Below, piece after piece: positions 7,918-14,170 of a stretch of 21,329 nucleotides of DNA. The stretch comes from JABWBR01 sp036741235 (lineage in GTDB: Bacteria; Bacteroidota; Bacteroidia; Chitinophagales; Saprospiraceae), in the NCBI GenBank assembly GCA_036741235.1, contig DAINSQ010000085.1, positions 1 to 21,329 on the forward strand, in the 5' to 3' direction. The first letter of the stretch is position 1. The number at the start of each line of letters is the position of its first letter. The notes beneath the pieces are model-generated. The model was not told the DNA's origin and did no database searches. It saw only the letters and a program-made list of their open reading frames with translations. The position numbers and the translations under genes are program-made.

Positions 7918-7943
7918 CGGCAGCCGGCGCTTTTTCACTGCCG
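7918..7943 (+). terminator. Possible terminator hairpin after NicO-like gene
   Basis: A 6-bp GC-rich stem, cggcag (7918-7923) with ctgccg (7938-7943), begins on the base after the stop codon. The flanking A7917 and T7944 could add one pair. The loop contains a T-run, but no T-tract follows the stem, so intrinsic termination is uncertain. Confidence 0.35.
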
Positions 7944-7995
7944 TTATCGTTAGCAATGTTTTTTCAAATGAAATTAAAATTGAGACACATTCATA

Positions 7996-8027
7996 TTTGT
8001 ATTTTGTGAATATTATTGCTAGCTTTG
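7996..8027 (+). promoter_or_regulatory. Bacteroidota-type promoter for the first ArsR-family gene
   Basis: TTTG at 7996-7999 and TAGCTTTG at 8020-8027 are separated by 20 bases. This matches the Bacteroidota primary sigma-factor consensus (TTTG, about 19-20 bases, TAnnTTTG) exactly and is the best promoter in the window. Transcription would begin near 8034, leaving a leader of about 170 bases before the ATG at 8208. A small inverted repeat, attca (7989-7993) and tgaat (8007-8011), straddles the -33 element and could be an operator for the product itself. Confidence 0.7.
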
Positions 8028-8079
8028 CATGTGTGGCTTAAACCATTCGTGGTTTTTGAACATTATCTACAATCAAAAA

Positions 8080-8177
8080 GGCAAATTTGTATATTTATTT
8101 GCCGTTCTTGACAAGTTTGGTATGGTATTTGAATTCTTTATAATACGACGGTAAACCAAAACAAACCTTCCCGTCGT
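8080..8177 (+). promoter_or_regulatory. Structured leader of the first ArsR-family gene (two hairpins)
   Basis: Two hairpins lie within the predicted 5' leader. One is ggcaaat (8080-8086) with atttgcc (8097-8103), loop 10 bases. The other is acgacgg (8145-8151) with ccgtcgt (8171-8177), loop 19 bases. Both stems are perfect 7-mers. The rest of the 290-base gap (7918-8207) is AT-rich and has no reading frame of note. It does not look like a riboswitch class I know. Confidence 0.45.
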
Positions 8178-8207
8178 TAAGAAGAACATTATAAAACCAA
8201 CAGTACT

Positions 8208-8549
8208 ATGAGAAAGTCAAAAAACGAAACTGTCGTTCTGAAGAAAGGTAGAGGCAACATCCAACTAGATTATGCCGAGTTGCGCAAGGCCGTTTTAGTG
8301 CTACGGGCAATTAATCACAAGTTGCGCCAACGCGTAATCGACCTCTTGGAAGAATTCGACAAGATGACGGTCACCGACATCTACATCAAACTCCGCCTTG
8401 AGCAATCAGTCGCATCTCAACATTTGGCCATCCTGAGAAGGGCAGGCGTAGTGATCACTGAGCGCAACGGGAAGTTTATCTACTATTCTCTTGACAAGGA
8501 TCGCCTTCAGCAAATTTCCAAGCTGATCGAAGAATTGGCGCCGCGATAG
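8208..8549 (+). CDS. ArsR-family winged-helix transcriptional regulator (first of tandem pair)
   Basis: A 113-residue soluble protein of ArsR/SmtB size. The helix-turn-helix recognition region is LEQSVASQHLAILRRAGVV at about 64-82, followed by the wing ERNGKFIYYSL. Compared with typical ArsR proteins, the (A/S)xPxR motif at the start of the second helix is altered to NHKLRQRVIDLL. There is no cysteine at all and no His/Asp pair in the last helix, so neither the alpha-3 (ELCVCD) nor the alpha-5 metal site is present. The inducer is therefore probably not a thiolate-bound metal, and the protein may not sense a ligand. It precedes a second, clearly related regulator at 8744. A strong promoter and a structured leader lie upstream. 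Targets are unknown; self-regulation is a reasonable guess. Confidence 0.88.
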   Translation: MRKSKNETVVLKKGRGNIQLDYAELRKAVLVLRAINHKLRQRVIDLLEEFDKMTVTDIYIKLRLEQSVASQHLAILRRAGVVITERNGKFIYYSLDKDRLQQISKLIEELAPR

Positions 8550-8622
8550 CGCCTTTCCCCCCATTTTGCGGATATAATAGCAATTTTGCAGCGCCCCCCG
8601 GTGTTTGTACATCGGCGCGTTG

Positions 8623-8630
8623 TAATTTTG
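8623..8630 (+). promoter_or_regulatory. Possible -7 element for the second ArsR-family gene
   Basis: TAATTTTG fits TAnnTTTG exactly. The nearest upstream TTTG (8604-8607) is 15 bases away, shorter than the usual 19-20, so this promoter is less convincing than the one at 7996-8027. If used, the leader would include the hairpin at 8657-8696. Confidence 0.35.
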
Positions 8631-8656
8631 AAACATCGATAAAAAAACTCATCTTC

Positions 8657-8696
8657 GCTGTTGCTGTGGCTAAAAAGGGAGGAGTCCACAGCAGCA
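8657..8696 (+). promoter_or_regulatory. Leader hairpin before the second ArsR-family gene
   Basis: The arms ctgttgctgtgg (8657-8668) and ccacagcagcag (8685-8696) form a 12-bp stem with one T/G wobble. The 16-base loop contains gggaggag, which resembles a Shine-Dalgarno sequence. The gene's own SD-like gggag sits at 8733-8737, seven bases before its ATG. The hairpin may attenuate transcription or act as a binding target; it has no T-tract after it. Confidence 0.5.
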
Positions 8697-8743
8697 GTAT
8701 GAGCATATTGCATTTTTAGAGAAAACTCAAATTTTGGGAGACT

Positions 8744-9058
8744 ATGAGAAAGGCCAAAGTTGACCTGAACTACGAACAACTACACATGTCGTCGGAGCTC
8801 TTACGGGCATTGGCGCACCCCTTGAGGCTTAATATTCTGGAATTTATTGACAAAAACGAGGAAATCAACGTCAATAAAATCTATAATGCCCTCAAGCTTG
8901 AACAATCGATTACTTCGCAACACCTGCGAATTTTGCGCGCGGCAGGACTGGTAGAGACCAAACGCAGCGGCAAGTACATTCACTACAGTATCGATTACGA
9001 AAAGGTGAGGCAAGCCGTTGAGGCCATCCGGCACTTTCTGCTACCTGCCGGAGAATAA
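8744..9058 (+). CDS. ArsR-family winged-helix transcriptional regulator (second of tandem pair)
   Basis: A 104-residue protein with a textbook ArsR fold: ALAHPLRLNILEFI at about 22-35, recognition helix EQSITSQHLRILRAAGLV at about 53-70, and wing KRSGKYIHYSI at about 73-83. It is the paralogue of the upstream gene; by eye roughly 40-50% of residues align without gaps, including the EQS(V/I)xSQHLxILRxAG core. It also has no cysteine, and the alpha-3 metal-site position reads INVNKIY. The start is supported by gggag seven bases upstream. It ends only six bases before the stop of the convergent lspA gene, with no obvious terminator between, so read-through would make RNA antisense to lspA. The tandem copies could form heterodimers; that is inference. 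Confidence 0.92.
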   Translation: MRKAKVDLNYEQLHMSSELLRALAHPLRLNILEFIDKNEEINVNKIYNALKLEQSITSQHLRILRAAGLVETKRSGKYIHYSIDYEKVRQAVEAIRHFLLPAGE

Positions 9059-9064
9059 CGCCGC

Positions 9065-9835
9065 TTAATCCTGTTCTTTGCCGGCATTTTTGCCCTCCTG
9101 GTCATTGTCGGCGCCCTTTCCTTCCAAGGAACTTTCGATGGAAGGCTGGGTTTCGTTTTGCTCCTGTGCAGCCGCTTCTTGTATTGTGTTTGTTCCTTCT
9201 TCTTCGTGATGTTTGTGCTTGAAAAAGCTGCGCTGGAACAGCAGAATATACAATACGCCCACCGTAATAGAGGAGTCGGCGATATTAAATACAGGTTTAA
9301 AAAACTGGAAGTGCCGCCCGCCAAGTATTGGAAGCCAGTCGGGGTAAAACCCTTCTACAAAGGGGAAATACAGCATATCTACCACTTTGCCGTGCAAAAA
9401 GCTCGAATACCCGCCTCCTTCGGGGAAAAGCTGCGCCAAGCCGCCGTGATAGGGCGACTCCGAAAATATTATACCGTAAAAAGCGCTATCGATGATATTA
9501 CCGACAGCTCCCGCCAAAATGAGCGAAAAGCTGATCAGCAAACCCAATGAAGCGTCTGTAGTCAACAGAATGCGCAGGTAATACACCAGAAAACCTACCG
9601 CCAATATGCGAAACAAACTGAGCGCCAACTTGCCGTATTCTCCGCCCAGGTCGATGCCGAAGGCCATGCCGTTGTTTTCTACAAAATGAATGCGCGCCCA
9701 ATCCAAACCCAGCATATTGAACTCATCTCCGTATTCCATATTTGTTTTGATCCAAATCTTCAGCGACTGGTCGATGAGCAATACCAGCGCAATAATCCCC
9801 CAAACGGCAACAGATCTTTTCAACTTGACAATCAA
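9065..9835 (-). CDS. lspA: Lipoprotein signal peptidase II (LspA) with long charged tail
   Basis: Inner-membrane aspartyl protease that removes the signal peptide of prolipoproteins after diacylglyceryl modification. It has four hydrophobic helices and the family motifs LLIDQSLKIW (about 19-28), FVENNGMAFG (51-60), AGAVGNIID (108-116), GKVVDMLYF (149-157) and FNIADSSITVG (183-193). The catalytic aspartates are among Asp116, Asp153 and Asp187, all present. Between GNIID and VVDML there is an insert of about 30 residues. The last roughly 50 residues are a Glu/Gln-rich, low-complexity hydrophilic tail, making 256 residues against about 160-170 in E. coli. No ATG or GTG occurs between the upstream in-frame stop and the first helix, so the start is TTG, either at 9835 or at 9823 (which would read MKRSVAVWG). 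It follows pdxA by 58 bases on the same strand. Confidence 0.94.
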   Translation of the reverse strand: MIVKLKRSVAVWGIIALVLLIDQSLKIWIKTNMEYGDEFNMLGLDWARIHFVENNGMAFGIDLGGEYGKLALSLFRILAVGFLVYYLRILLTTDASLGLLISFSLILAGAVGNIIDSAFYGIIFSESPYHGGLAQLFPEGGGYSSFLHGKVVDMLYFPFVEGFYPDWLPILGGRHFQFFKPVFNIADSSITVGVLYILLFQRSFFKHKHHEEEGTNTIQEAAAQEQNETQPSIESSLEGKGADNDQEGKNAGKEQD

Positions 9836-9893
9836 TTTGTGATGTAATGTGATGATATCTCCTGTGCTTCCCGCAAATACTTAAATCCAGATA

Positions 9894-11021
9894 TTAATCG
9901 TCGCTTTCGTCGTAATCGTCGGTCAGCTCTTCTTCCTCTTCCAGCAGTTCATCTTCTTCGAGCAACTCGTCTTCTCCTTCAACTGCGGGTTTGCTGCGCC
10001 TTACCATAGCATTTTGATGCATTTCGGCATACATTTGGCGGTTGCGGGCAATATCAATAGCCATAAACAACGCCTGCCGGAAAGAAGAAGGATCGGCTTC
10101 GTTTTGCCCGGCTATATCATAAGCCGTGCCGTGGTCGGGCGAGGTGCGCACTGCCGACAAACCGGCAGTATAGTTGACGCCGCTGCCAAACGACAGGGCT
10201 TTGAAGGGTATCAGCCCCTGATCGTGGTACATAGCCAGGATGCCGTTGAATTTGTTGTATTGCCCCGAGCCGAAAAAGCCGTCGGCAGAAAAAGGCCCCA
10301 TGACGAGGATGCCTTTCTTTTTCATTTCTACAATAGCCGGCCGGATGATCCGCTCTTCTTCGTCACCGATCACGCCGTGGTCGCCGGCATGAGGGTTAAG
10401 CCCCAATACGGCAATGGTAGGCCTGTCTATGTCAAAATCAATGCGCAGGGTATCGTGCATGATCTGCACTTTGCGCATGATCAATTCTTTGGTTATGGCT
10501 CGGGCTACCTGGGCAACCGGCAAATGATTGGTGGCCAGCCCTACGTATAAATCGTTGCTTACCATCAACATGAGGCTTTCCTGGGCGCCCAGTTGCTGGG
10601 TCAGATACTCCGTATGCCCGGGAAAGGCAAAGCCGCTTTGCTGCATGGCGTGCTTGTTGATCGGCGCGGTAACCAACGCGTCAATTTCGCCTTTGCGCAA
10701 ATCCTGTACCGCCGCCTCTAATGCTTTGAAAGCATATTTGCCGCTCGCCTCCGAAGGTTTGCCCAACGTGATATTCACATTTTCCTGCCAACAGTTGACA
10801 ACATTGATCTTGTCGGTAACCATTTGGTTGACGGCTCTGATGGGCTGAAACGGAAAGTCGATACCCACAATGTTTTTGTGGTACGATACCACTTTGGTGG
10901 AACCATACACGATGGGGATACAACTATCCAGGATTTTTGGGTGGGAAAGTGTTTTGAGGATCACTTCCAGGCCGATACCATTCATATCGCCCATGCTGAT
11001 CCCTACTTTTATTTTATTCAT
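9894..11021 (-). CDS. pdxA: 4-hydroxythreonine-4-phosphate dehydrogenase (PdxA) with acidic tail
   Basis: Acts in the DXP-dependent pyridoxal phosphate pathway, oxidising 4-phosphohydroxy-L-threonine with NAD. The product opens with KVGISMGDMNGIGLEVILK and has the three metal-binding histidines in their expected motifs: NHLPVA (His166), NPHAGDHG (His211) and MYHDQG (His266), the same numbering as in E. coli. PGHTEYL (His136) and TSPDHGTAYDIAG (about 293-305) are further signatures. It is 375 residues long, about 40 longer than E. coli PdxA. The extra residues form a C-terminal tail from about 347 made almost entirely of Glu, Asp and Leu. A TACTTTTG -7 element lies 26 bases upstream. lspA follows, and the two may share a transcript. 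Confidence 0.96.
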   Translation of the reverse strand: MNKIKVGISMGDMNGIGLEVILKTLSHPKILDSCIPIVYGSTKVVSYHKNIVGIDFPFQPIRAVNQMVTDKINVVNCWQENVNITLGKPSEASGKYAFKALEAAVQDLRKGEIDALVTAPINKHAMQQSGFAFPGHTEYLTQQLGAQESLMLMVSNDLYVGLATNHLPVAQVARAITKELIMRKVQIMHDTLRIDFDIDRPTIAVLGLNPHAGDHGVIGDEEERIIRPAIVEMKKKGILVMGPFSADGFFGSGQYNKFNGILAMYHDQGLIPFKALSFGSGVNYTAGLSAVRTSPDHGTAYDIAGQNEADPSSFRQALFMAIDIARNRQMYAEMHQNAMVRRSKPAVEGEDELLEEDELLEEEEELTDDYDESDD

Positions 11022-11046
11022 TACTCGAATATTTGTAACCGAAACG

Positions 11047-11054
11047 CAAAAGTA
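11047..11054 (-). promoter_or_regulatory. -7 element for pdxA
   Basis: Read on the minus strand this is TACTTTTG, matching TAnnTTTG, and ends 26 bases before the pdxA ATG. No TTTG was found at the expected distance further upstream, so only the -7 half is supported. Confidence 0.45.
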
Positions 11055-11141
11055 AGCAACAATATGGCGATTTTAACGAGAAGTTTCGAATTCTAAAGCT
11101 ATTAAGCTACATTTTTCAACCGCTAACTGCCGAAGGCTGCC

Positions 11142-11149
11142 TATCTTTG
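11142..11149 (+). promoter_or_regulatory. -7 element for rsmA
   Basis: TATCTTTG matches TAnnTTTG and ends 28 bases before the rsmA start at 11178. No clear -33 TTTG is present, only a T-run at 11112-11116, which is too far upstream. Together with the element at 11047-11054 it makes the 156-base pdxA/rsmA gap a divergent promoter region. Confidence 0.45.
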
Positions 11150-11177
11150 CACCGCTTTTTAGGTTAGACATTTCGAT

Positions 11178-11954
11178 TTGCAAGCAAAAAAGTCATACGG
11201 CCAGCATTTCCTCATCCACGAACAAGTGGCGCAACGCATCGCCGGCAGCCTCACCGGCGCCGACCAATACAAGCATGTGCTTGAAATAGGCCCGGGCAAA
11301 GGTATGCTGACTAAGTACCTGAAGGAACTGCCCTATGACCTGCTGGCTGTAGAGGCCGATCGCGATATGGTGGCTTACCTGCAACAGCACTATCCCGCTC
11401 TGAATGTAGTTTCTGCCGACTTCCTGCAACTCGACCTCAATACCTGCTTCCAAGGGGAACCTTTTGCAATTATCGGCAATTTCCCATATAACATCTCTAG
11501 CCAAATTCTGTTTAAGCTGCTCGATTACAGGGCAATTATCCCCGAATTGGTAGGTATGTTCCAAAAAGAAGTGGCCGAACGCGTGATCGCACCCCCAGGT
11601 AGCAAGGTTTACGGCATTACCAGCGTGCTGATACAGGCTTTTTATGAAGGTAAATACCTTTTTACGGTCGACCGACGCAATTTTTCGCCGCCACCGAAGG
11701 TGCAATCTGGCGTTATCCGCCTGGTGCGCCGCGCTCAACCCCTGGTAACCGAATCGGAATCCCTGTTTCGAAAAGTGGTCAAACAGGCTTTTTCCCAACG
11801 GCGCAAAATGTTGCGCAATACGATGAAACCTTTCCTCGAGGGCGACCCCCTGCTGGAAGACCCCTTTTTTAACCAACGCCCCGAACAACTCTCTGTAACC
11901 GATTATGTGCAAATTGTGAAATGGATCAACGAACGCCCTCATAACCCCTCATAA
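11178..11954 (+). CDS. rsmA: 16S rRNA dimethyladenosine transferase RsmA (KsgA)
   Basis: Methylates two adjacent adenines (A1518 and A1519 in E. coli numbering) near the 3' end of 16S rRNA during late small-subunit assembly, using S-adenosylmethionine. The 258-residue product has KKSYGQHFL at 4-12, SAM motif I LEIGPGKGML at 35-44, AVEADRDM at 57-64, and the catalytic NFPYN at 101-105 (NLPYN in E. coli). It also has the C-terminal helical domain with QAFSQRRKMLRN. The start is a TTG at 11178: the in-frame stop at 11160 leaves no ATG before the conserved GQHFL. The last codons and stop lie inside a 10-bp tandem repeat (cataacccct), which therefore encodes the final HNPS. Genes for a YqeY-like protein and an aldehyde dehydrogenase follow on the same strand. 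Confidence 0.96.
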   Translation: MQAKKSYGQHFLIHEQVAQRIAGSLTGADQYKHVLEIGPGKGMLTKYLKELPYDLLAVEADRDMVAYLQQHYPALNVVSADFLQLDLNTCFQGEPFAIIGNFPYNISSQILFKLLDYRAIIPELVGMFQKEVAERVIAPPGSKVYGITSVLIQAFYEGKYLFTVDRRNFSPPPKVQSGVIRLVRRAQPLVTESESLFRKVVKQAFSQRRKMLRNTMKPFLEGDPLLEDPFFNQRPEQLSVTDYVQIVKWINERPHNPS

Positions 11955-12020
11955 CCCCTTCCCGACTTCCCTTTGGTCAGTACGGGACTCCTTTCAGTCG
12001 CATAACCCCTCATAACCCCT
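11940..12020. repeat. Split array of the 10-mer cataacccct overlapping the 3' end of rsmA
   Basis: Two tandem copies of cataacccct (11940-11949, 11950-11959) and two more (12001-12010, 12011-12020), with a degenerate fifth start (cataaac), flank a 41-base spacer. The first pair covers the rsmA stop codon. Within the spacer, gactcctttcagtc (11986-11999) is the exact reverse complement of gactgaaaggagtc at 4609-4622, in the gap before the fdhF-like gene. The spacer also holds cgact (11964-11968) and agtcg (11996-12000) as a weak inverted pair. This looks like an intergenic repeat. Confidence 0.6.
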
Positions 12021-12043
12021 CATAAACATCAAACCATCATCAT

Positions 12044-12490
12044 ATGTCACTCGAAGAACGCATCATGGAAGACCTCAAAACCGCGATGAAAGCCCAGGAC
12101 GAGGCTACCAAACGCGGTATCCGGGCAATCAAAGCAGCTATCCTGCTGGCAAAAACCGATGGCAGCGGCGAAGCGATGACCCCGGAACGCGAAATCAAAA
12201 TCCTGCAAAAACTGGTCAAACAGCGCAAGGAATCGCTGGAAATTTATAACCAACAAAATCGCCCCGACCTGGCGCAAGTAGAGCAGGAAGAAATTACTGT
12301 CATCGAAAAATACCTGCCTCAGCAGATGGATGAAGCCGAACTGGAAGCAGCCCTGCGCCCAATTATCGCGGAAGTAGGCGCCACCTCGGCCAAAGATATG
12401 GGCAAGGTGATGGCCGCCGCTACCAAAGCGCTCGCCGGCAAAGCCGACGGCAAGATGATCTCGGCAGTGGTCAAGAAACTCCTCGGCTAA
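12044..12490 (+). CDS. YqeY/GatB-tail domain protein
   Basis: A 148-residue soluble protein matching the YqeY family, which resembles the C-terminal tRNA-binding tail domain of GatB, the amidotransferase subunit that corrects mischarged tRNA. Seen here: SLEERIMEDLKTAMKAQDE at the N-terminus, TPEREIKILQKLVKQRKES at about 47-65, IEKYLPQQMDEAELE at about 87-101, and the end DMGKVMAAATKALAGKADGK followed by VKKLL. Length and motifs are those of the whole family, so the gene appears complete. The biological role of stand-alone YqeY proteins is not well established; an effect on tRNA-dependent amidation is only suggested by the domain. The ATG at 12044 is the only sensible start. It lies between rsmA and the aldehyde dehydrogenase gene, 57 bases before the latter, so co-transcription is plausible. 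Confidence 0.92.
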   Translation: MSLEERIMEDLKTAMKAQDEATKRGIRAIKAAILLAKTDGSGEAMTPEREIKILQKLVKQRKESLEIYNQQNRPDLAQVEQEEITVIEKYLPQQMDEAELEAALRPIIAEVGATSAKDMGKVMAAATKALAGKADGKMISAVVKKLLG

Positions 12491-12547
12491 CTATTCAACC
12501 CGCTGCTTTGGCTGCGGGGCATAGAAGATGGCAAATATCACAACATC

Positions 12548-14074
12548 ATGGATAAAAGATTCCTCAAGCAGCTCGGGCTGCGCAAACACAACGCCGGCAC
12601 CTCAACCGGCTTGGATGCTACTAATTCCGGCAAGTACCTGCAATCTGTGTCGCCTGTCGACGGCGAATGGATCGGCAGTGTGAGCAAAACCAGCCGTGAA
12701 GAATACGACAATGTGATCGCCAAAGCCGAAGCGGCTTTTCTGGAGTGGCGTGAAATTCCGGCCCCCCGCCGCGGCGAGATCGTGCGGCAATACGGCGAGG
12801 AACTACGCAAACACAAAGACGCCCTGGGCCGCCTGGTCTCCTACGAAATGGGCAAAAGCCTCCAGGAAGGCTGGGGCGAAGTCCAGGAGATGATCGACAT
12901 CTGCGACTTTGCCGTGGGCCTCTCACGTCAACTCTACGGCCTCACGATGCACTCCGAGCGGCCCCACCACCGCATGTACGAGCAGTGGCACCCGCTGGGT
13001 ATCGTGGGTATTATCTCCGCTTTCAACTTCCCGGTGGCCGTATGGTCGTGGAATGCCATGATCGCCATGGTTTGCGGCGATGTATGCGTATGGAAACCCT
13101 CGGAAAAAACCCCGCTGTGTAGCGTGGCTTGCCAGAATATCCTGCGCAACGTACTCGAAGCCAATAATGTACCGGAAGGCGTCAGCAGTATCATCAACGG
13201 CGACTACCGCGTGGGCGAGTTTATGACCAAAGACCCGCGCGTTGCGCTGGTATCGGCTACCGGCAGCACCCGCATGGGCAAAATCGTGGGCGCTACAGTG
13301 GCGGGCCGACTGGGCCGTTCGCTGCTCGAACTGGGTGGCAACAACGCCATCATTATCACCCCTAGCGCCGACCTCAACCTGGTACTCACCGGGGCGCTTT
13401 TCGGCGCCGTAGGCACCGCCGGCCAACGCTGTACGACCACCCGTCGCCTGATCATCCACGAAAGCATTTTCGAGGAAGTCAAGCAGAAAATGGCCAAGGC
13501 ATACGGACAACTGCGCATCGGCAACCCGCTCGACGAACACAACCACGTGGGCCCCCTGATCGACAAAGGCGCCGTGGATAATTACCTCCACGCCCTGCGC
13601 CAGATCAAAGAACAAGGCGGTAAAATGGTCGTGGAAGGCGGCGTCCTCGAAGGCGAAGCATACGGCAGCGGCTGCTATGTAAAACCCTGCATCGCCGAAG
13701 TGGAAAATCACTATCCCATCGTGCAACACGAAACCTTTGCGCCGATACTGTATTTGATCAAATACAAGACAATAGAGGAAGCCATTGCGCTGCAAAACGG
13801 CGTACCGCAGGGCCTTTCGTCAGCCATTATGACCAACAACCTGCGCGAAGCCGAGCGCTTCCTATCCGTAGCCGGCTCAGATTGCGGCATCGCCAATGTG
13901 AATATCGGCACCAGCGGCGCCGAGATCGGCGGCGCCTTCGGCGGCGAAAAGGAAACCGGCGGCGGCCGCGAAAGCGGCTCCGACTCCTGGAAAGCCTATA
14001 TGCGCCGGCAGACGAACACGATCAACTACAGCACGCAAATTCCGCTGGCACAGGGGATTAAGTTTGAGTTGTAG
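12548..14074 (+). CDS. Aldehyde dehydrogenase, ALDH7 type (piperideine-6-carboxylate / aminoadipate semialdehyde dehydrogenase)
   Basis: A 508-residue NAD-dependent aldehyde dehydrogenase. The catalytic cysteine is in GTAGQRCTTTRR (Cys295) and the general base in LELGGNN (Glu261). SAFNFPVAVWSWN (about 157-169), VWKPSEKTP (about 181-189) and GSTRMG (about 239-244) are nucleotide-binding segments. The extra N-terminal region, EQWHPLGIVGIISAFNFPVA and the late GGAFGGEKETGGGRESGSD are features of the ALDH7/AmaB group rather than of betaine or succinate semialdehyde dehydrogenases. That group oxidises L-2-aminoadipate-6-semialdehyde, in equilibrium with piperideine-6-carboxylate, during lysine breakdown. 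The active site looks complete. No other lysine-degradation gene is in the window, so the pathway role rests on family resemblance. It sits 57 bases after the yqeY-type gene. Confidence 0.93.
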   Translation: MDKRFLKQLGLRKHNAGTSTGLDATNSGKYLQSVSPVDGEWIGSVSKTSREEYDNVIAKAEAAFLEWREIPAPRRGEIVRQYGEELRKHKDALGRLVSYEMGKSLQEGWGEVQEMIDICDFAVGLSRQLYGLTMHSERPHHRMYEQWHPLGIVGIISAFNFPVAVWSWNAMIAMVCGDVCVWKPSEKTPLCSVACQNILRNVLEANNVPEGVSSIINGDYRVGEFMTKDPRVALVSATGSTRMGKIVGATVAGRLGRSLLELGGNNAIIITPSADLNLVLTGALFGAVGTAGQRCTTTRRLIIHESIFEEVKQKMAKAYGQLRIGNPLDEHNHVGPLIDKGAVDNYLHALRQIKEQGGKMVVEGGVLEGEAYGSGCYVKPCIAEVENHYPIVQHETFAPILYLIKYKTIEEAIALQNGVPQGLSSAIMTNNLREAERFLSVAGSDCGIANVNIGTSGAEIGGAFGGEKETGGGRESGSDSWKAYMRRQTNTINYSTQIPLAQGIKFEL

Positions 14075-14170
14075 CAAAGGAAAGAGGGAGGGAGTGTGAG
14101 AGTGTGGGAGGGAGAGATCAATTGAAAATTCTCCCCCTCTCACCCTCAAAATCTTGCTTCTTCTCAGATA
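14075..14170. terminator. Purine-rich imperfect hairpin between convergent genes
   Basis: The gap between the convergent aldehyde dehydrogenase and hydrolase genes holds a tract made almost only of A and G with scattered T (about 14078-14117). A matching pyrimidine-rich tract (about 14131-14147) follows. The two can form an imperfect GA/CT stem around an AT-rich centre, a reasonable bidirectional terminator. The pairing is in several alternative registers, so exact stem limits are not given. Confidence 0.4.

Noticed and set aside
8108..8144. TTGACA (8108-8113) and TATAAT (8139-8144), resembling an E. coli type sigma-70 promoter
   Set aside because: The spacing is 25 bases instead of about 17, and this phylum uses a different -33/-7 consensus, which is present exactly at 7996-8027.
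12923..13795. A 290-codon minus-strand open frame opposite the aldehyde dehydrogenase gene
   Set aside because: The plus-strand frame carries the complete ALDH active site; the opposite frame is a shadow.
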